DNA of 64,000 bases from Muricomes sp049840515 (lineage in GTDB: Bacteria > Bacillota > Clostridia > Lachnospirales > Lachnospiraceae). Numbering within the stretch: the first letter of the stretch is position 1; each line of letters starts with the position of its first letter. A program made the translations under genes and the position numbers. The stretch covers positions 1-64,000 of the forward strand of contig JASGKW010000027.1 in NCBI GenBank assembly GCA_049840515.1, written 5' to 3'. Under the pieces are notes generated by a model. The model ran no database searches. It was not told the DNA's origin and saw only the letters and a list, made by a program, of their open reading frames with translations. Of this stretch, positions 29,015 through 38,298 are shown in pieces.

Positions 29015-30744
29015 TAAAAGAATTATTCTCACATATCAGTAAAAAAGGTAAGCTTATGCTGCTGGCGGCATCCATTTCAAATACTGTGAGTTCCCTTTTG
29101 TTTGCAGGAATTATGCTGACAATTTTTCAAATGCTGACAGCAATTACAGACGGAAAAAAAGACCTGACAGGATATTGGTGGACGATGGCGGGGATGCTCC
29201 TTACAAAATTTATTGCCAATATCATTTCTAATGGAACTACTCATTTTGGCGGATTTGAGATGGAAACAAATTTAAAGGAAAAGATTGTCCAAAAGCTGAA
29301 ACAGTTTTCTCTGGGGTTTTACACAAAAGAGCGTCTCGGAGAAATCAGTACAGTTGTACAAAATGATGTAGATAATCTGGAAGGTGCTGTGGCACATTTA
29401 GGTTCTAAAATAGTCAGTGATGTGATTACCGCCTTTGTGATTGGAATTGCCCTTTTTATACTTGACTGGAAAATGGGACTTGTGATGGTTTCCCTGCTTC
29501 CCCTGGCTCTGTGGATTCAGGCATCGGGTGTCAAAAAGTCTCTTGCATTAAAAGAAAGGAATAAACGGAATCTGGCAAATATGGTCAGCCTGTTTGTGGA
29601 ATATACAAAAGGGATTCCTTTGTTTAAAGCCTTTCCAGAAAACAAATTCTTTCAGAACCGGTTGAAGGAAAGTGCGCACTGTTTTGAAGAAAGCAGCAAA
29701 GCAGAGGCCAAAGCCGGGGCTGTGGATTCTGCAAAATATTTTATTCCTTTTGAACTTTGTTTTGGATTGGTTGCCCTGATTGGAGGCGTTCTCACATGGA
29801 ATAAAGTTCTCGATGTGGACAGCTATGTCTACTTTATCGTGTTCAGCCAGGAATTTTACAGACCATTTTCCAGCCTGGAGAGCTACCGGATGAGCTATAC
29901 AGGAATCAAAGACAGTTATGGGCGGATTGCAAAACTGCTAAATGCACCTGTTTTGAAAAACCCGGTGAACCCGAAATCTACGGACCGGTTTGATATACAT
30001 TTTGACCATGTAGGATTTCGATATGAAGAAAATGGGTTTGAATTAAAGGATGCTGATTTTGTGCTGGAGCAGGGGAGCCTGACAGCTCTGGTAGGCCCCT
30101 CCGGTTCAGGAAAAACAACTATTACCAATTTGCTGCTGCGCTTTTGGGAGTGCCAGTCGGGAAAAATTGAAATCGGAGGAGTGGATATCAGGGATATGGA
30201 CTATGATGACCTGCTGTTAAACATGAGTATTGTCATGCAAAATGTTGTATTATTTTCAGGGAGCATCTATGAAAATATTAAAATGGGGGACAGTGAAGCG
30301 ACGAGAGAACAGGTTGTTGCAGCAGCAAAAAAAGCTATGATTCATGATTTTATAATGAGTCTTCCGGATGGATATGATACGATGCTGGGCGAAAATGGTG
30401 TGGGACTTTCGGGAGGACAAAAGCAAAGACTTTCTATCGCCAGGGCTTTGTTAAAGGATAGTCCTATTGTGCTGCTTGATGAAGCGACAAGTAACATAGA
30501 TTCCATGAATGAGGTGTTTATTCAAAAAGCAATCAGCAACTTATCTGTGGGAAGGACGGTGCTGGTTATTGCACATCATTTGCAGACAATACGCTCTGCG
30601 GATCAAATTATAGTGTTTAGAGAAGGTGAGATTGCAGAGCGAGGAACACATTCACAATTGATTGAAAAAGAAGGACTTTATTTTAAACTGTGGGATTCCC
30701 AGCAGCAGGCAAAGACATGGAAAATAGGGGAGCAGAGTGCATAA
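29011..30744 (+). CDS. ABC transporter, exporter-fold half-transporter 2 (permease plus ATPase)
   Basis: 577 residues from ATG 29011 (AAGGAGGG nine bases upstream). Membrane domain in residues ~1-300; ATPase with Walker A GPSGSGKTT, signature LSGGQKQR, Walker B IVLLDEATSNID and H-loop VIAHHLQTI. Both nucleotide sites of the pair keep the catalytic Glu, so neither looks degenerate. The ATGA overlap with gene 1 indicates translational coupling. A terminator follows at 30751. Confidence 0.85.
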   Translation: MIKELFSHISKKGKLMLLAASISNTVSSLLFAGIMLTIFQMLTAITDGKKDLTGYWWTMAGMLLTKFIANIISNGTTHFGGFEMETNLKEKIVQKLKQFSLGFYTKERLGEISTVVQNDVDNLEGAVAHLGSKIVSDVITAFVIGIALFILDWKMGLVMVSLLPLALWIQASGVKKSLALKERNKRNLANMVSLFVEYTKGIPLFKAFPENKFFQNRLKESAHCFEESSKAEAKAGAVDSAKYFIPFELCFGLVALIGGVLTWNKVLDVDSYVYFIVFSQEFYRPFSSLESYRMSYTGIKDSYGRIAKLLNAPVLKNPVNPKSTDRFDIHFDHVGFRYEENGFELKDADFVLEQGSLTALVGPSGSGKTTITNLLLRFWECQSGKIEIGGVDIRDMDYDDLLLNMSIVMQNVVLFSGSIYENIKMGDSEATREQVVAAAKKAMIHDFIMSLPDGYDTMLGENGVGLSGGQKQRLSIARALLKDSPIVLLDEATSNIDSMNEVFIQKAISNLSVGRTVLVIAHHLQTIRSADQIIVFREGEIAERGTHSQLIEKEGLYFKLWDSQQQAKTWKIGEQSA

Positions 30745-30750
30745 TAATAA

Positions 30751-30784
30751 AAACGCCGAAACAGGACCTTGTTTTGGCGTTTTT
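30751..30784. terminator. Bidirectional terminator between the ABC pair and araC
   Basis: AAACGCCGAAACAGG pairs with CTTGTTTTGGCGTTT, with T-runs on both sides; it can serve the converging genes. Confidence 0.8.
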
Positions 30785-30808
30785 ATTACTTTTTGGAAGA
30801 GATTGTTA

Positions 30809-31792
30809 CTAAAAAGTATTTCTTAGTTTGCGGTATTCTGTTGGGGTTATCCCATAGGTTTTTTTAAATAGTTCTGCAAACCGGCTGGGGTTTTTGCAGC
30901 CCACGCTTTTGGCGATTGAGTAAATGGGTTCATCTGTGCCGTCAATTTTATGTATAGCTTCTTTCATGCGGCTCTCTGACACATATCTGTGAATTGTACT
31001 GCCAAATGCAAGCTGGAAGTCACTCTGCAGCTTGGTGGCGCTTGTATTTGTTAAAGCGGCCAGTTCAGAAATTTTAGGAGGGGCTGAAAGCTGTCCGTCA
31101 ATGAGTGCTTTTGCCTTGCGCACAGCCAATAAATCCTCCTCGGTTAACCGCCGTTTGCTGGTGTGTCCCGGGGAAAATGTCTCGTTTGCCTTATTGGTAA
31201 GGAGATACAAGATTTCCATGATTTTGCCTTCATAATATAATTCTGAGGAAACACCGTTTTCTATGCTGTGCTTAATCTGGCTGAGGGCTGGCTGTAATTC
31301 AGAGGCTCCGTAAATTTTATAATTCATTTTTATAAGATTGCGTATGTTTAAATCATTGTCTGAAAATCTTTCACGCAAATACTGCAAATAAAATTCTTCA
31401 AAAATCATAATACGGATTCCCCGGATGGGTGTGTGTGGCAGGAAGATAAGCTTTCCCGGACGTTTTTGGTTCACGTAAGTGCTTATACCTGTCTGCACGG
31501 GGAACCTTCCAAGCTCGTATTCCCAGCTTTCTGCCTGGATAGATTCCAAATACAAAATTTCTATAAATTGATTGGATAATGTATAGTCTTTCCGCGTGGG
31601 GTAGTGAAAGGCATAATCCATATAAGAAATAAGAAACTTGCTTTTGAAAGCGAGTTGTTTCACATGGCCGGAGGCCAGCTCTTTATTTGCCTCAAGGAAG
31701 TCAAATATGCCATCACTTTTGGCTTGGCTGAAGCAAAGCTCCATTGGCTGTTCAATAGGAAGATTTGATTTTGTCGATGATTGTATATTCAT
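30809..31792 (-). CDS. AraC-family transcription regulator
   Basis: 327 residues. The C-terminal ~100 residues carry two helix-turn-helix motifs (ISELAALTNTSATKLQSDFQ and YSIAKSVGCKNPSRFAELFK) ending in KTYGITPTEYRKL. The N-terminal part is an unassigned sensor region. Relatives such as YbtA activate siderophore genes, which fits the flanking transporter genes. It is divergent from the ECF operon, with an inverted repeat between them (31892). Start ATG 31792 has AGGTGA upstream. Confidence 0.85.
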   Translation of the reverse strand: MNIQSSTKSNLPIEQPMELCFSQAKSDGIFDFLEANKELASGHVKQLAFKSKFLISYMDYAFHYPTRKDYTLSNQFIEILYLESIQAESWEYELGRFPVQTGISTYVNQKRPGKLIFLPHTPIRGIRIMIFEEFYLQYLRERFSDNDLNIRNLIKMNYKIYGASELQPALSQIKHSIENGVSSELYYEGKIMEILYLLTNKANETFSPGHTSKRRLTEEDLLAVRKAKALIDGQLSAPPKISELAALTNTSATKLQSDFQLAFGSTIHRYVSESRMKEAIHKIDGTDEPIYSIAKSVGCKNPSRFAELFKKTYGITPTEYRKLRNTF

Positions 31793-31891
31793 TATTTATA
31801 TTCACCTGCCCATTTTAAACAAAGCAATACCCGAAAAAAATAGGATGCCTTTATTGTTATTGTTACGACAATGACTGCATGTTAAACTTTG

Positions 31892-31909
31892 AGTTAGCGT
31901 GTTCTAACT
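31892..31909. promoter_or_regulatory. Inverted repeat in the araC-ECF divergent region (candidate operator)
   Basis: AGTTAG, six bases, CTAACT is a perfect inverted repeat midway between the divergent starts. It could bind AraC or a metal regulator. It is not a consensus Fur or DtxR site. Confidence 0.35.
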
Positions 31910-31997
31910 AATAGATTAACACAAGAGAGATGGTAATTCAAGCTGGTGTTGGAGATTAGTGGATGCGGACCTAATTTCATAATGGAGGTTAAATACA

Positions 31998-32594
31998 ATG
32001 GAAACAAAAACAAACAAACTGCAGGGAAGAGAGTTAATTACTATCGGTGTTTTCTCAGCAATCTATCTGGTAATTGTAACAATAATCGGTGGGATTTGCA
32101 TGCCGGTTCCGCCACTATATCTTCTGATGCCTGCGATAATTGCTTTACTTAATGGTACAGTGTATATGTTATTTCTTGCTAAGGTTCAGAGACACGGCGG
32201 AATTTTTATTCTCAGCCTGATGCCTGCAATTCTTTTGATGGCAATGGGCCACATGTGGACAATTCTTGCAAGCTGTGTATTGTGCGGCATTCTCGCCGAG
32301 GCAATTACCGGGGTGGGAAAATTTAAGAGTTTTCGATGGAATACCATAGGTTACTGTGTATTTTCTCTCAACATGATTGGTGCATTTATTCCAATTTGGG
32401 TGATGAGGGAGTTCTTTTTTGCCGACACACTGAGCCGGGGCATGAGTGCTGAATTTGTTGATACACTCCGCAGAATGACTCCTCTTTGGGTATTGTTTGC
32501 CATGGCAGCTATGATGGTAATTGCCGCGGTACTTGGCGCATTTATCGGAAAAGGGCTGCTCAAGAAACACTTTGTTAAGGCAGGGATTGTTTAA
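31998..32594 (+). CDS. ECF transporter S component, MptD/Trep_Strep (TIGR02185) family
   Basis: 198 residues from ATG 31998 (GGAGG upstream). Five or six hydrophobic segments make up nearly the whole protein, with the N-terminal signature LQGRELITIGVFSAIYLV and the FKSFRWNTIGYCVFSLNMIG stretch typical of the family. The S component is the substrate-binding membrane subunit. The substrate of this family is not settled. It is directly coupled to EcfT: the next ATG at 32594 overlaps its stop. Confidence 0.85.
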   Translation: METKTNKLQGRELITIGVFSAIYLVIVTIIGGICMPVPPLYLLMPAIIALLNGTVYMLFLAKVQRHGGIFILSLMPAILLMAMGHMWTILASCVLCGILAEAITGVGKFKSFRWNTIGYCVFSLNMIGAFIPIWVMREFFFADTLSRGMSAEFVDTLRRMTPLWVLFAMAAMMVIAAVLGAFIGKGLLKKHFVKAGIV

Positions 32595-33322
32595 TGGATG
32601 CTGCTGGGACTGTGCAGGAATATAAAAAAACACAGGTGGCCTTTGACCCCAGAACAAAGCTGCTGCTTCTGTTGTCTATGAATCTGTTGATTTTGCTGAA
32701 AACTTCTATGGGTTATGAATGTGCAGTCATGGCATTTTGTGAGACTTTGCTGCTGGTGAGCGGCCAGTGGAAAAGGGGAATGAAATTTTTAATTGTCTTT
32801 TTAATGATGGCCGCAGCTCAGGTCTGGATGGCGCCGTATCTGTCTGCAAGTGCTTATATGATTGTATCTTTCTTTTCTGTGTGCATCCGTAAATTTCTTC
32901 CCTGCCTTATGACGGGGATATGGATGGTCAGCACAAGCAAAGTCAGCGAATTTGTGGCAGCCATGCGGAAGTTACATCTGCCCCAGACTGTAATCATACC
33001 ATTTTCTGTAGTTTTCCGGTTTTTTCCGACTGTAAAAGAAGAGTGGGAGTCTATACGTGCTGCCATGAAAATGCGGGGCATCGGGATTTCATTTAAAAGC
33101 GTCATACTTTCGCCTGCTTCAACAATGGAATATATTCTTGTTCCTTTGCTGGTATCAGCGGTAAAAATCAGTGAAGAGTTATCTGCCGCTGCATTAAGCC
33201 GCGGGCTGGACAACCCTTCACCCCACACCAGTCTGTGTAAGATTGGATTTCACATTGAGGATATTGCTGCTGTTGCTGCCATGGCAGGATTATTGGGAAG
33301 TCTATTGTTTTTTCATATATAG
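32594..33322 (+). CDS. ECF transporter transmembrane component EcfT
   Basis: 242 residues with several hydrophobic segments and two Arg-containing coupling motifs in the cytoplasmic region: MKMRGIGIS and ALSRGLDNP. These contact the ATPases and are diagnostic for EcfT. The gene starts on the stop of the S component gene and is followed by the fused ATPase gene, giving a self-contained transporter with its own T and A units. Confidence 0.88.
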   Translation: MDAAGTVQEYKKTQVAFDPRTKLLLLLSMNLLILLKTSMGYECAVMAFCETLLLVSGQWKRGMKFLIVFLMMAAAQVWMAPYLSASAYMIVSFFSVCIRKFLPCLMTGIWMVSTSKVSEFVAAMRKLHLPQTVIIPFSVVFRFFPTVKEEWESIRAAMKMRGIGISFKSVILSPASTMEYILVPLLVSAVKISEELSAAALSRGLDNPSPHTSLCKIGFHIEDIAAVAAMAGLLGSLLFFHI

Positions 33323-33371
33323 AAAAGCTCTTTAGACTTATCCGTTCTATTTTAGAAGGAGGAAATATGAA

Positions 33372-34823
33372 GTGATACAGTTAAATAATGTTTCATTCTC
33401 TTATCCTGAAACAGAAGAAAATAGCCTCAGCCATGTTAATCTGCATATTTTACCAGGAGAATGCGTGGTTCTGTGTGGAAAAAGCGGATGTGGAAAAACA
33501 ACTCTGACAAGGCTGCTCAATGGATTGATTCCACATTTTTATAATGGCAGCCTAAAAGGAGATATCTGTATAGATGGTTTTGACCCTGTAAACAATCCGC
33601 TGTATAAAACTGCCGAAAAAGTAGGCTCAGTATTTCAAAATCCAAGGACACAGTTTTTTAATGTGGATACCACCAGTGAACTTGCATTTGGCTGTGAGAA
33701 TTTTGGGACTCCGCCGGGGGAAATTCAGGGGCGTATTCAAAGAGCAGCACACAAATTTTCTCTGGAAGGTTTGCTTGACCGCAATATTTTTATGCTGTCA
33801 GGAGGGGAAAAGCAAAAGCTTGCATTTGCCGGCATTTACACAATGTCTCCTGAAGTTTATGTGCTGGATGAGCCTTCCTCAAACTTAGATAACAAGTCTA
33901 TACAGGATATACGGCAAATATTGATTTCCCTGAAAGAACAGGGGAAAACGATTATTATAGCAGAACACAGGATTCATTATCTAAAAGGCATTGCTGACCG
34001 TGCATTACATATAGAGAAGGGACAAATTGCAGGCGAATACACCATGGAAGAACTGGAACGGTTTACCTTGGAGGAACGTATGAAAACTGGAATACGGGCT
34101 GTAACATTCCCGGACTACATACCAAGGTCTCTGCATTTGCCGGAGGGGAATATAAGGCTGAAATTAAACCAGATATCCTTTTCCTATGGCAGGAAAACTG
34201 TATTGTGCATTCCAGAACTTACCATATCTGCCGGAAATATTACTGGAATTATCGGAGAAAATGGGGCAGGAAAATCAACCTTTGTCTCCTGTCTTTGCGG
34301 GCTGTTAAAAGAGCAAAGGGGAACTTTTTCATTGGACGGGAAGATAGTAAAGGATAAGGAGCGTCTTGCCTTGAGTTATATGGTCATGCAGGAGGTTAAT
34401 CACCAGCTTTTTACAGAGAGTGTGCGTGATGAGGTCATATTGGGAACAAAAGATATTTCCGAAGAACAACTGCTGGATTTGTTTCATAAACTGGATATTG
34501 ATTTTTTGCAGGGCAGACACCCGATGACGCTTTCGGGAGGACAGAAGCAGCGCGTGGCAGCTGCGTCAGCTCTGTTCTGCGGCAAAAAGATTCTAATATT
34601 TGATGAGCCCACCAGCGGGCTTGACTTTTATCATATGATGCAGATGTCGGCTCTTTTGAAAACTCTGAGACAGAAAGATACATTTATTTTTATCATAACC
34701 CACGACAGTGAATTTGCAGTCGAAGTCTGTGATGATATCATTCATATGGAGGCTGGCAGGGTGAGAGATAATTACTTGCTGGATGAAGCTGGTTATCAGA
34801 AATTAAAGGATTTTTTTAAATAA
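33372..34823 (+). CDS. ECF transporter ATPase, two nucleotide-binding domains fused
   Basis: 483 residues. GTG 33372 is used, with AAGGAGG nine bases upstream; an ATG at 33367 ends at once. Domain 1 has GKSGCGKTT, LSGGEKQK and VYVLDEPSSNLD; domain 2 has GENGAGKST, LSGGQKQR and ILIFDEPTSGLD. EcfA1 and EcfA2 are usually separate genes; here they are one chain. Energises uptake by the preceding T and S subunits. The operon ends with a terminator at 34828. Confidence 0.9.
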   Translation: MIQLNNVSFSYPETEENSLSHVNLHILPGECVVLCGKSGCGKTTLTRLLNGLIPHFYNGSLKGDICIDGFDPVNNPLYKTAEKVGSVFQNPRTQFFNVDTTSELAFGCENFGTPPGEIQGRIQRAAHKFSLEGLLDRNIFMLSGGEKQKLAFAGIYTMSPEVYVLDEPSSNLDNKSIQDIRQILISLKEQGKTIIIAEHRIHYLKGIADRALHIEKGQIAGEYTMEELERFTLEERMKTGIRAVTFPDYIPRSLHLPEGNIRLKLNQISFSYGRKTVLCIPELTISAGNITGIIGENGAGKSTFVSCLCGLLKEQRGTFSLDGKIVKDKERLALSYMVMQEVNHQLFTESVRDEVILGTKDISEEQLLDLFHKLDIDFLQGRHPMTLSGGQKQRVAAASALFCGKKILIFDEPTSGLDFYHMMQMSALLKTLRQKDTFIFIITHDSEFAVEVCDDIIHMEAGRVRDNYLLDEAGYQKLKDFFK

Positions 34824-34827
34824 TACA

Positions 34828-34866
34828 AAATGCATTTTCAAGGCTGATTGAAGATGCATTTTTTTG
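34828..34866 (+). terminator. Terminator after the ECF operon
   Basis: AAATGCATTTTCAA and TTGAAGATGCATTT form a strong stem followed by a T-run. Confidence 0.8.
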
Positions 34867-34892
34867 ACATTATGAGGTGCTTATGGTAAACT
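34864..34892 (+). promoter_or_regulatory. Sigma-A-type promoter of the TPR/ATPase gene
   Basis: TTGACA at 34864-34869, 17-base spacer, TAAACT at 34887-34892, about 90 bases before the start. Confidence 0.6.
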
Positions 34893-34984
34893 AAGAACAG
34901 AATTGTCTGCACATGTGCGTATAAATGAGCGCAGGTTGGATAAAAGATATAAATAATATTAATCATATTAATGAGGTGAGTGCT

Positions 34985-37900
34985 GTGGATAAGTACGAAT
35001 ATAAGCTAAAGACAGAACAGATGCTTGAACTTATGGAAAGTGGTGCATATAACAAGGCGGCGGAAGTTGCTGATAGCATCGACTGGAAGAGGGTCAGAAA
35101 CGCTGCCATGCTGATGAATGTCAGTGATATATATGAAAAAAATGAAGAGTATCAAAAGAGCTATGAAGTTCTGAACATTGCTTATCATCGTGCAGAAGGC
35201 AGCAGAAAAGTACTTTATCGGTTATGTGCTCTTGCACTTAAAACAGGAAATGTAGATGAAGCCATAGATTACTACGATGATTTTATTGAGGTTGCCCCAA
35301 AGGACCCCAATCAGCATATTTTAAAATATAAGATACTGAGGGCACGCAGAGCCCCCATCGAACAGCAGATAGAAGCCCTTGAAGAATTTAAGAAGGCGGA
35401 ATATATTGAGGAGTGGGCGTTTGAGCTGGCCAAGCTGTACCAGGAAGCGGGTATGACAGCGGAGTGTCTTGAAGAATGTGATGATTTGATTCTCTGGTTC
35501 AGTGAAGGAAAGTATGTTTATAAAGCCATGGAATTAAAGATGCAGTATAAGCAATTAACGCCTTCACAGCAGGAAAAGTATGACCGCCGCTATGAAAAGA
35601 TAGAAGAGCCCAGGGCGGCTGTACGTAAGGTTGAAGAACCGAAAGCTGAATCTGCTGTGATTGAGGGAGCTACAGAGGAAATCCCTGATTTGACACAATA
35701 CAAAGAGAGACTGGAAGCTATAGCTGAAGCAAATACAAAACCGGACCGCCGCGAACTTGAAGAGGATTATGAGGAGGACGAGGAAAAGCTCTATGAAGAT
35801 GCCCCAGAGGAACTTGAGAGTGAAGAGCCTTTGCCTGAGGGAGACGCAGAAGAATTTGAATCCATTGAGGACGATGAGACGGTACAAAAGCTCACCAGAA
35901 AAGGTATTGGAAGTACAATGAAGCTGGAAGAAGCTTTGCAGACTCTTTTGAATCCAAAGGATACAGCACCGGAAGATACAGAAACCCCCGATATTGAGGT
36001 AGACGAAGAGGAAACTGTTTCTGGACTGGAGACTGCAATTGAAGAGATTGAATCTGTGATAGACCTTGACCTTGTAAATGAGCTTGCAGGAAAGAACGAC
36101 AAGGATGTACCAATTGATGCAGATTTGGAAGAACTGAAACCAGAACCTATTGAAGAGCAAGCAGAGGTTTCAGAGGAGGCGGTTCAGGAGAAGAGTGAGG
36201 ATGCTGCCGGGGAGACAGCAAAGGACACTGAGGAACTGGAGAATAATAATTCAGATACAGATGTGGAAAATAATGAATCAGATGGAGCAGAAGATTTACT
36301 TGCAGTAAAGAATATAAATTCAGAGCATAAGAAGCCGGAAGACAGTGATCAGATTGAAGGACAGCTCAGCATTGAAGATATTTTGATGGGTTGGAATACT
36401 GAGGACAGCCCGGCTGACGAGGTGAAGATGGAAGAAAAAGAAAAAGAGGCGGAGCCAATACTTCCGCCCGATATACAGCGCATGATAGATGAGATTGAAG
36501 GTGTGCTTCCAGAGGAACCCGCACCCACTCCTGCGCCTGTAGAAAAAGTGGAAGAGCCCCAGGAAAATAAGGGTAAGATTACTGAACAGCTGAGAATTGA
36601 TGAGATAGAAGCATTTCTTGAGGACGAAGACGTGGAAGACTTTGAGGAGGACATCATTGAGGAAGATGATGAAGTCGCGGATGATTCCTATGATGAAGTG
36701 TATGACGAATTGGAAGATGACTCTTATGATGATGAATACGATGAAATCGAAGATGATTCTTATGAAGAAGAGTATGACGAAATCGAAGATGATTCTTACG
36801 AGGAAGAGTACGATGAAGTTGATGATGATTCCTATGATGAAGAGTATGAGGAATTAGAGGATGACTCTTATGAAGAGGAATACGATGAAATTGACGATGA
36901 TTCCTACGAGGAAGAATACGATGAGATAGAAGATGATTCTTATGAAGAGGAATACGATGAAATCGAAGACGATTCTTATGAAGAAGAGTATGACGAAATC
37001 GAGGATGATTCTTACGAGGAAGAATACGACGAAATTGAAGAAGATTCTTACGAAGAAGAATATGAGGATATCGGGGCGAATTTTGAAGAAGAATTTCGTG
37101 TGAATCCGGAGCACGCGGGAGTGCTTGATGAAAGAGAGATTCCAGATGATGAGGATGATGTTATGGATATCATGTCTGCCACAACTCCTCTGAGCCGGAA
37201 AGAGACTGCGAAGCTGATTGCAACAGGAAAGACAGCGCCTCTGCCTCTGGATGATATTTCTAATGCTCTGTCTATGTCAAATACTGGATTTGTGGTACAT
37301 GGACGTTATGATTTGGAGACTCAAAGTGGAATCGGACTTAGGGCTGGCCTTACGGAAGAGCAGAAAAAACTGTTCTCCTACTTTGTACCTGTAAGAGGTA
37401 TGAGTGAACAGCTTGTCGATGTGCTGGAGCAGGACCGCAACTGTACAAACCGCGAGGGAACTTCCCGCACAGGAAACTTATTGATTATAGGAAATAAGGG
37501 AAGTGGTAAGACTGTTCTGGCGGTGGATATTGTAAAAGCCATCCAGAAGCAGAGGAATATCCGCCAGGGTAAAGTGGCAATTGTAACCGGCGAATCCTTG
37601 AATAAAAAGAAGATTGGTGATATAGTTGCCAAGCTTCACGGCGGTGCGCTGATTATCGAAAAAGCTGGAAAGATGAATGAAAAAACGGTAGCAAGGCTCA
37701 ACAAAGCTATGGAGCGGGATACCGGGGAAATGTTCATTGTACTTGAAGAGCAGAGAAAGCCTTTGGACAGACTGCTCTCATCTAACAGAGAGTTCCGCAG
37801 AAAGTTTACAAGCCGTCTGGAAGTACCTATTTTTATCAATGATGAACTGGTAACCTTTGGGCAGACCTACGCTCAGGAAAATGGATACCGGATTGATGAG

Positions 37901-38107
37901 ATGGGAATTTTAGCACTTTACAGCAGGATTGACGCTCTGCAGAGAGAAGATCATGCAGTGACTGTCGCTGAAGTGAAAGAGGTTATGGATGAAGCGATAG
38001 AACATTCACAGAAGGCTTCCGCGAAGAAACTGGTGAAGCGGGTATTTGGAAGAAATACAGACGATGCCGACAGAATTATTCTGACAGAAAAAGATTTCAA
38101 TATATAA
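34985..38107 (+). CDS. TPR protein with acidic 12-residue repeats and a C-terminal AAA-type ATPase domain
   Basis: About 1,040 residues. GTG 34985 is chosen because GAGGTGAG precedes it, whereas ATG 34925 has no site. Residues ~1-190 form TPR-like helices (MLMNVSDIYEKNEEYQKSY, ALKTGNVDEAIDYYDDF). A very acidic low-complexity linker (~200-560) leads into eleven DDSYEEEYDEIE-type repeats (565-697). The C-terminal ~300 residues carry Walker A GNKGSGKTVLAV, a probable Walker B (GGALIIEKAG) and an AAA-like continuation (RLNKAMERDTGEMFIVLEEQ). The ATPase resembles the CbxX/SpoVK group loosely. Function unknown. It is monocistronic between its promoter and a terminator. Confidence 0.8.
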   Translation: MDKYEYKLKTEQMLELMESGAYNKAAEVADSIDWKRVRNAAMLMNVSDIYEKNEEYQKSYEVLNIAYHRAEGSRKVLYRLCALALKTGNVDEAIDYYDDFIEVAPKDPNQHILKYKILRARRAPIEQQIEALEEFKKAEYIEEWAFELAKLYQEAGMTAECLEECDDLILWFSEGKYVYKAMELKMQYKQLTPSQQEKYDRRYEKIEEPRAAVRKVEEPKAESAVIEGATEEIPDLTQYKERLEAIAEANTKPDRRELEEDYEEDEEKLYEDAPEELESEEPLPEGDAEEFESIEDDETVQKLTRKGIGSTMKLEEALQTLLNPKDTAPEDTETPDIEVDEEETVSGLETAIEEIESVIDLDLVNELAGKNDKDVPIDADLEELKPEPIEEQAEVSEEAVQEKSEDAAGETAKDTEELENNNSDTDVENNESDGAEDLLAVKNINSEHKKPEDSDQIEGQLSIEDILMGWNTEDSPADEVKMEEKEKEAEPILPPDIQRMIDEIEGVLPEEPAPTPAPVEKVEEPQENKGKITEQLRIDEIEAFLEDEDVEDFEEDIIEEDDEVADDSYDEVYDELEDDSYDDEYDEIEDDSYEEEYDEIEDDSYEEEYDEVDDDSYDEEYEELEDDSYEEEYDEIDDDSYEEEYDEIEDDSYEEEYDEIEDDSYEEEYDEIEDDSYEEEYDEIEEDSYEEEYEDIGANFEEEFRVNPEHAGVLDEREIPDDEDDVMDIMSATTPLSRKETAKLIATGKTAPLPLDDISNALSMSNTGFVVHGRYDLETQSGIGLRAGLTEEQKKLFSYFVPVRGMSEQLVDVLEQDRNCTNREGTSRTGNLLIIGNKGSGKTVLAVDIVKAIQKQRNIRQGKVAIVTGESLNKKKIGDIVAKLHGGALIIEKAGKMNEKTVARLNKAMERDTGEMFIVLEEQRKPLDRLLSSNREFRRKFTSRLEVPIFINDELVTFGQTYAQENGYRIDEMGILALYSRIDALQREDHAVTVAEVKEVMDEAIEHSQKASAKKLVKRVFGRNTDDADRIILTEKDFNI
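36680..37075 (+). repeat. Eleven 36-bp coding repeats (acidic DDSYEEEYDEIE units)
   Basis: Eleven in-frame units of 12 residues without interruption; DNA differs mainly at third positions, so protein sequence is under selection. Confidence 0.9.
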
Positions 38108-38146
38108 AGCACGCTTATTGAATGTCAATTATTTAATGAGATTAAA

Positions 38147-38180
38147 AAATGGACGGACCCTGAAAGGTCTGTCCATTTTA
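38147..38180 (+). terminator. Terminator after the TPR/ATPase gene
   Basis: AAATGGACGGACC pairs with GGTCTGTCCATTT, followed by TATTTATC. Confidence 0.75.
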
Positions 38181-38298
38181 TTTATCTATAAGACTGATAT
38201 ATATTTGCATATAAGACGGATTTCTCTTTCTTTTTCTGATAATTTCAAGTATAATTGTAACTATAAAAGGCGAAAAATACGAGCTGTGAGGTGCACTT

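Noticed and set aside
35564..36160. Minus-strand ~200-codon ORF inside the TPR/ATPase gene
   Set aside because: Phe/Leu/Cys-rich reverse reading of the acidic linker with no ribosome-binding site.
36680..37075. 36-bp spaced repeats that resemble a CRISPR array
   Set aside because: Repeats are contiguous without unique spacers, in frame, and vary at third positions; no cas genes nearby.
36854..37114. Minus-strand ORF of Phe/Ile/Val repeats opposite the acidic repeats
   Set aside because: It is the reverse reading of the DDSYEEEYDEIE units; no start signal and composition follows the plus-strand codons.
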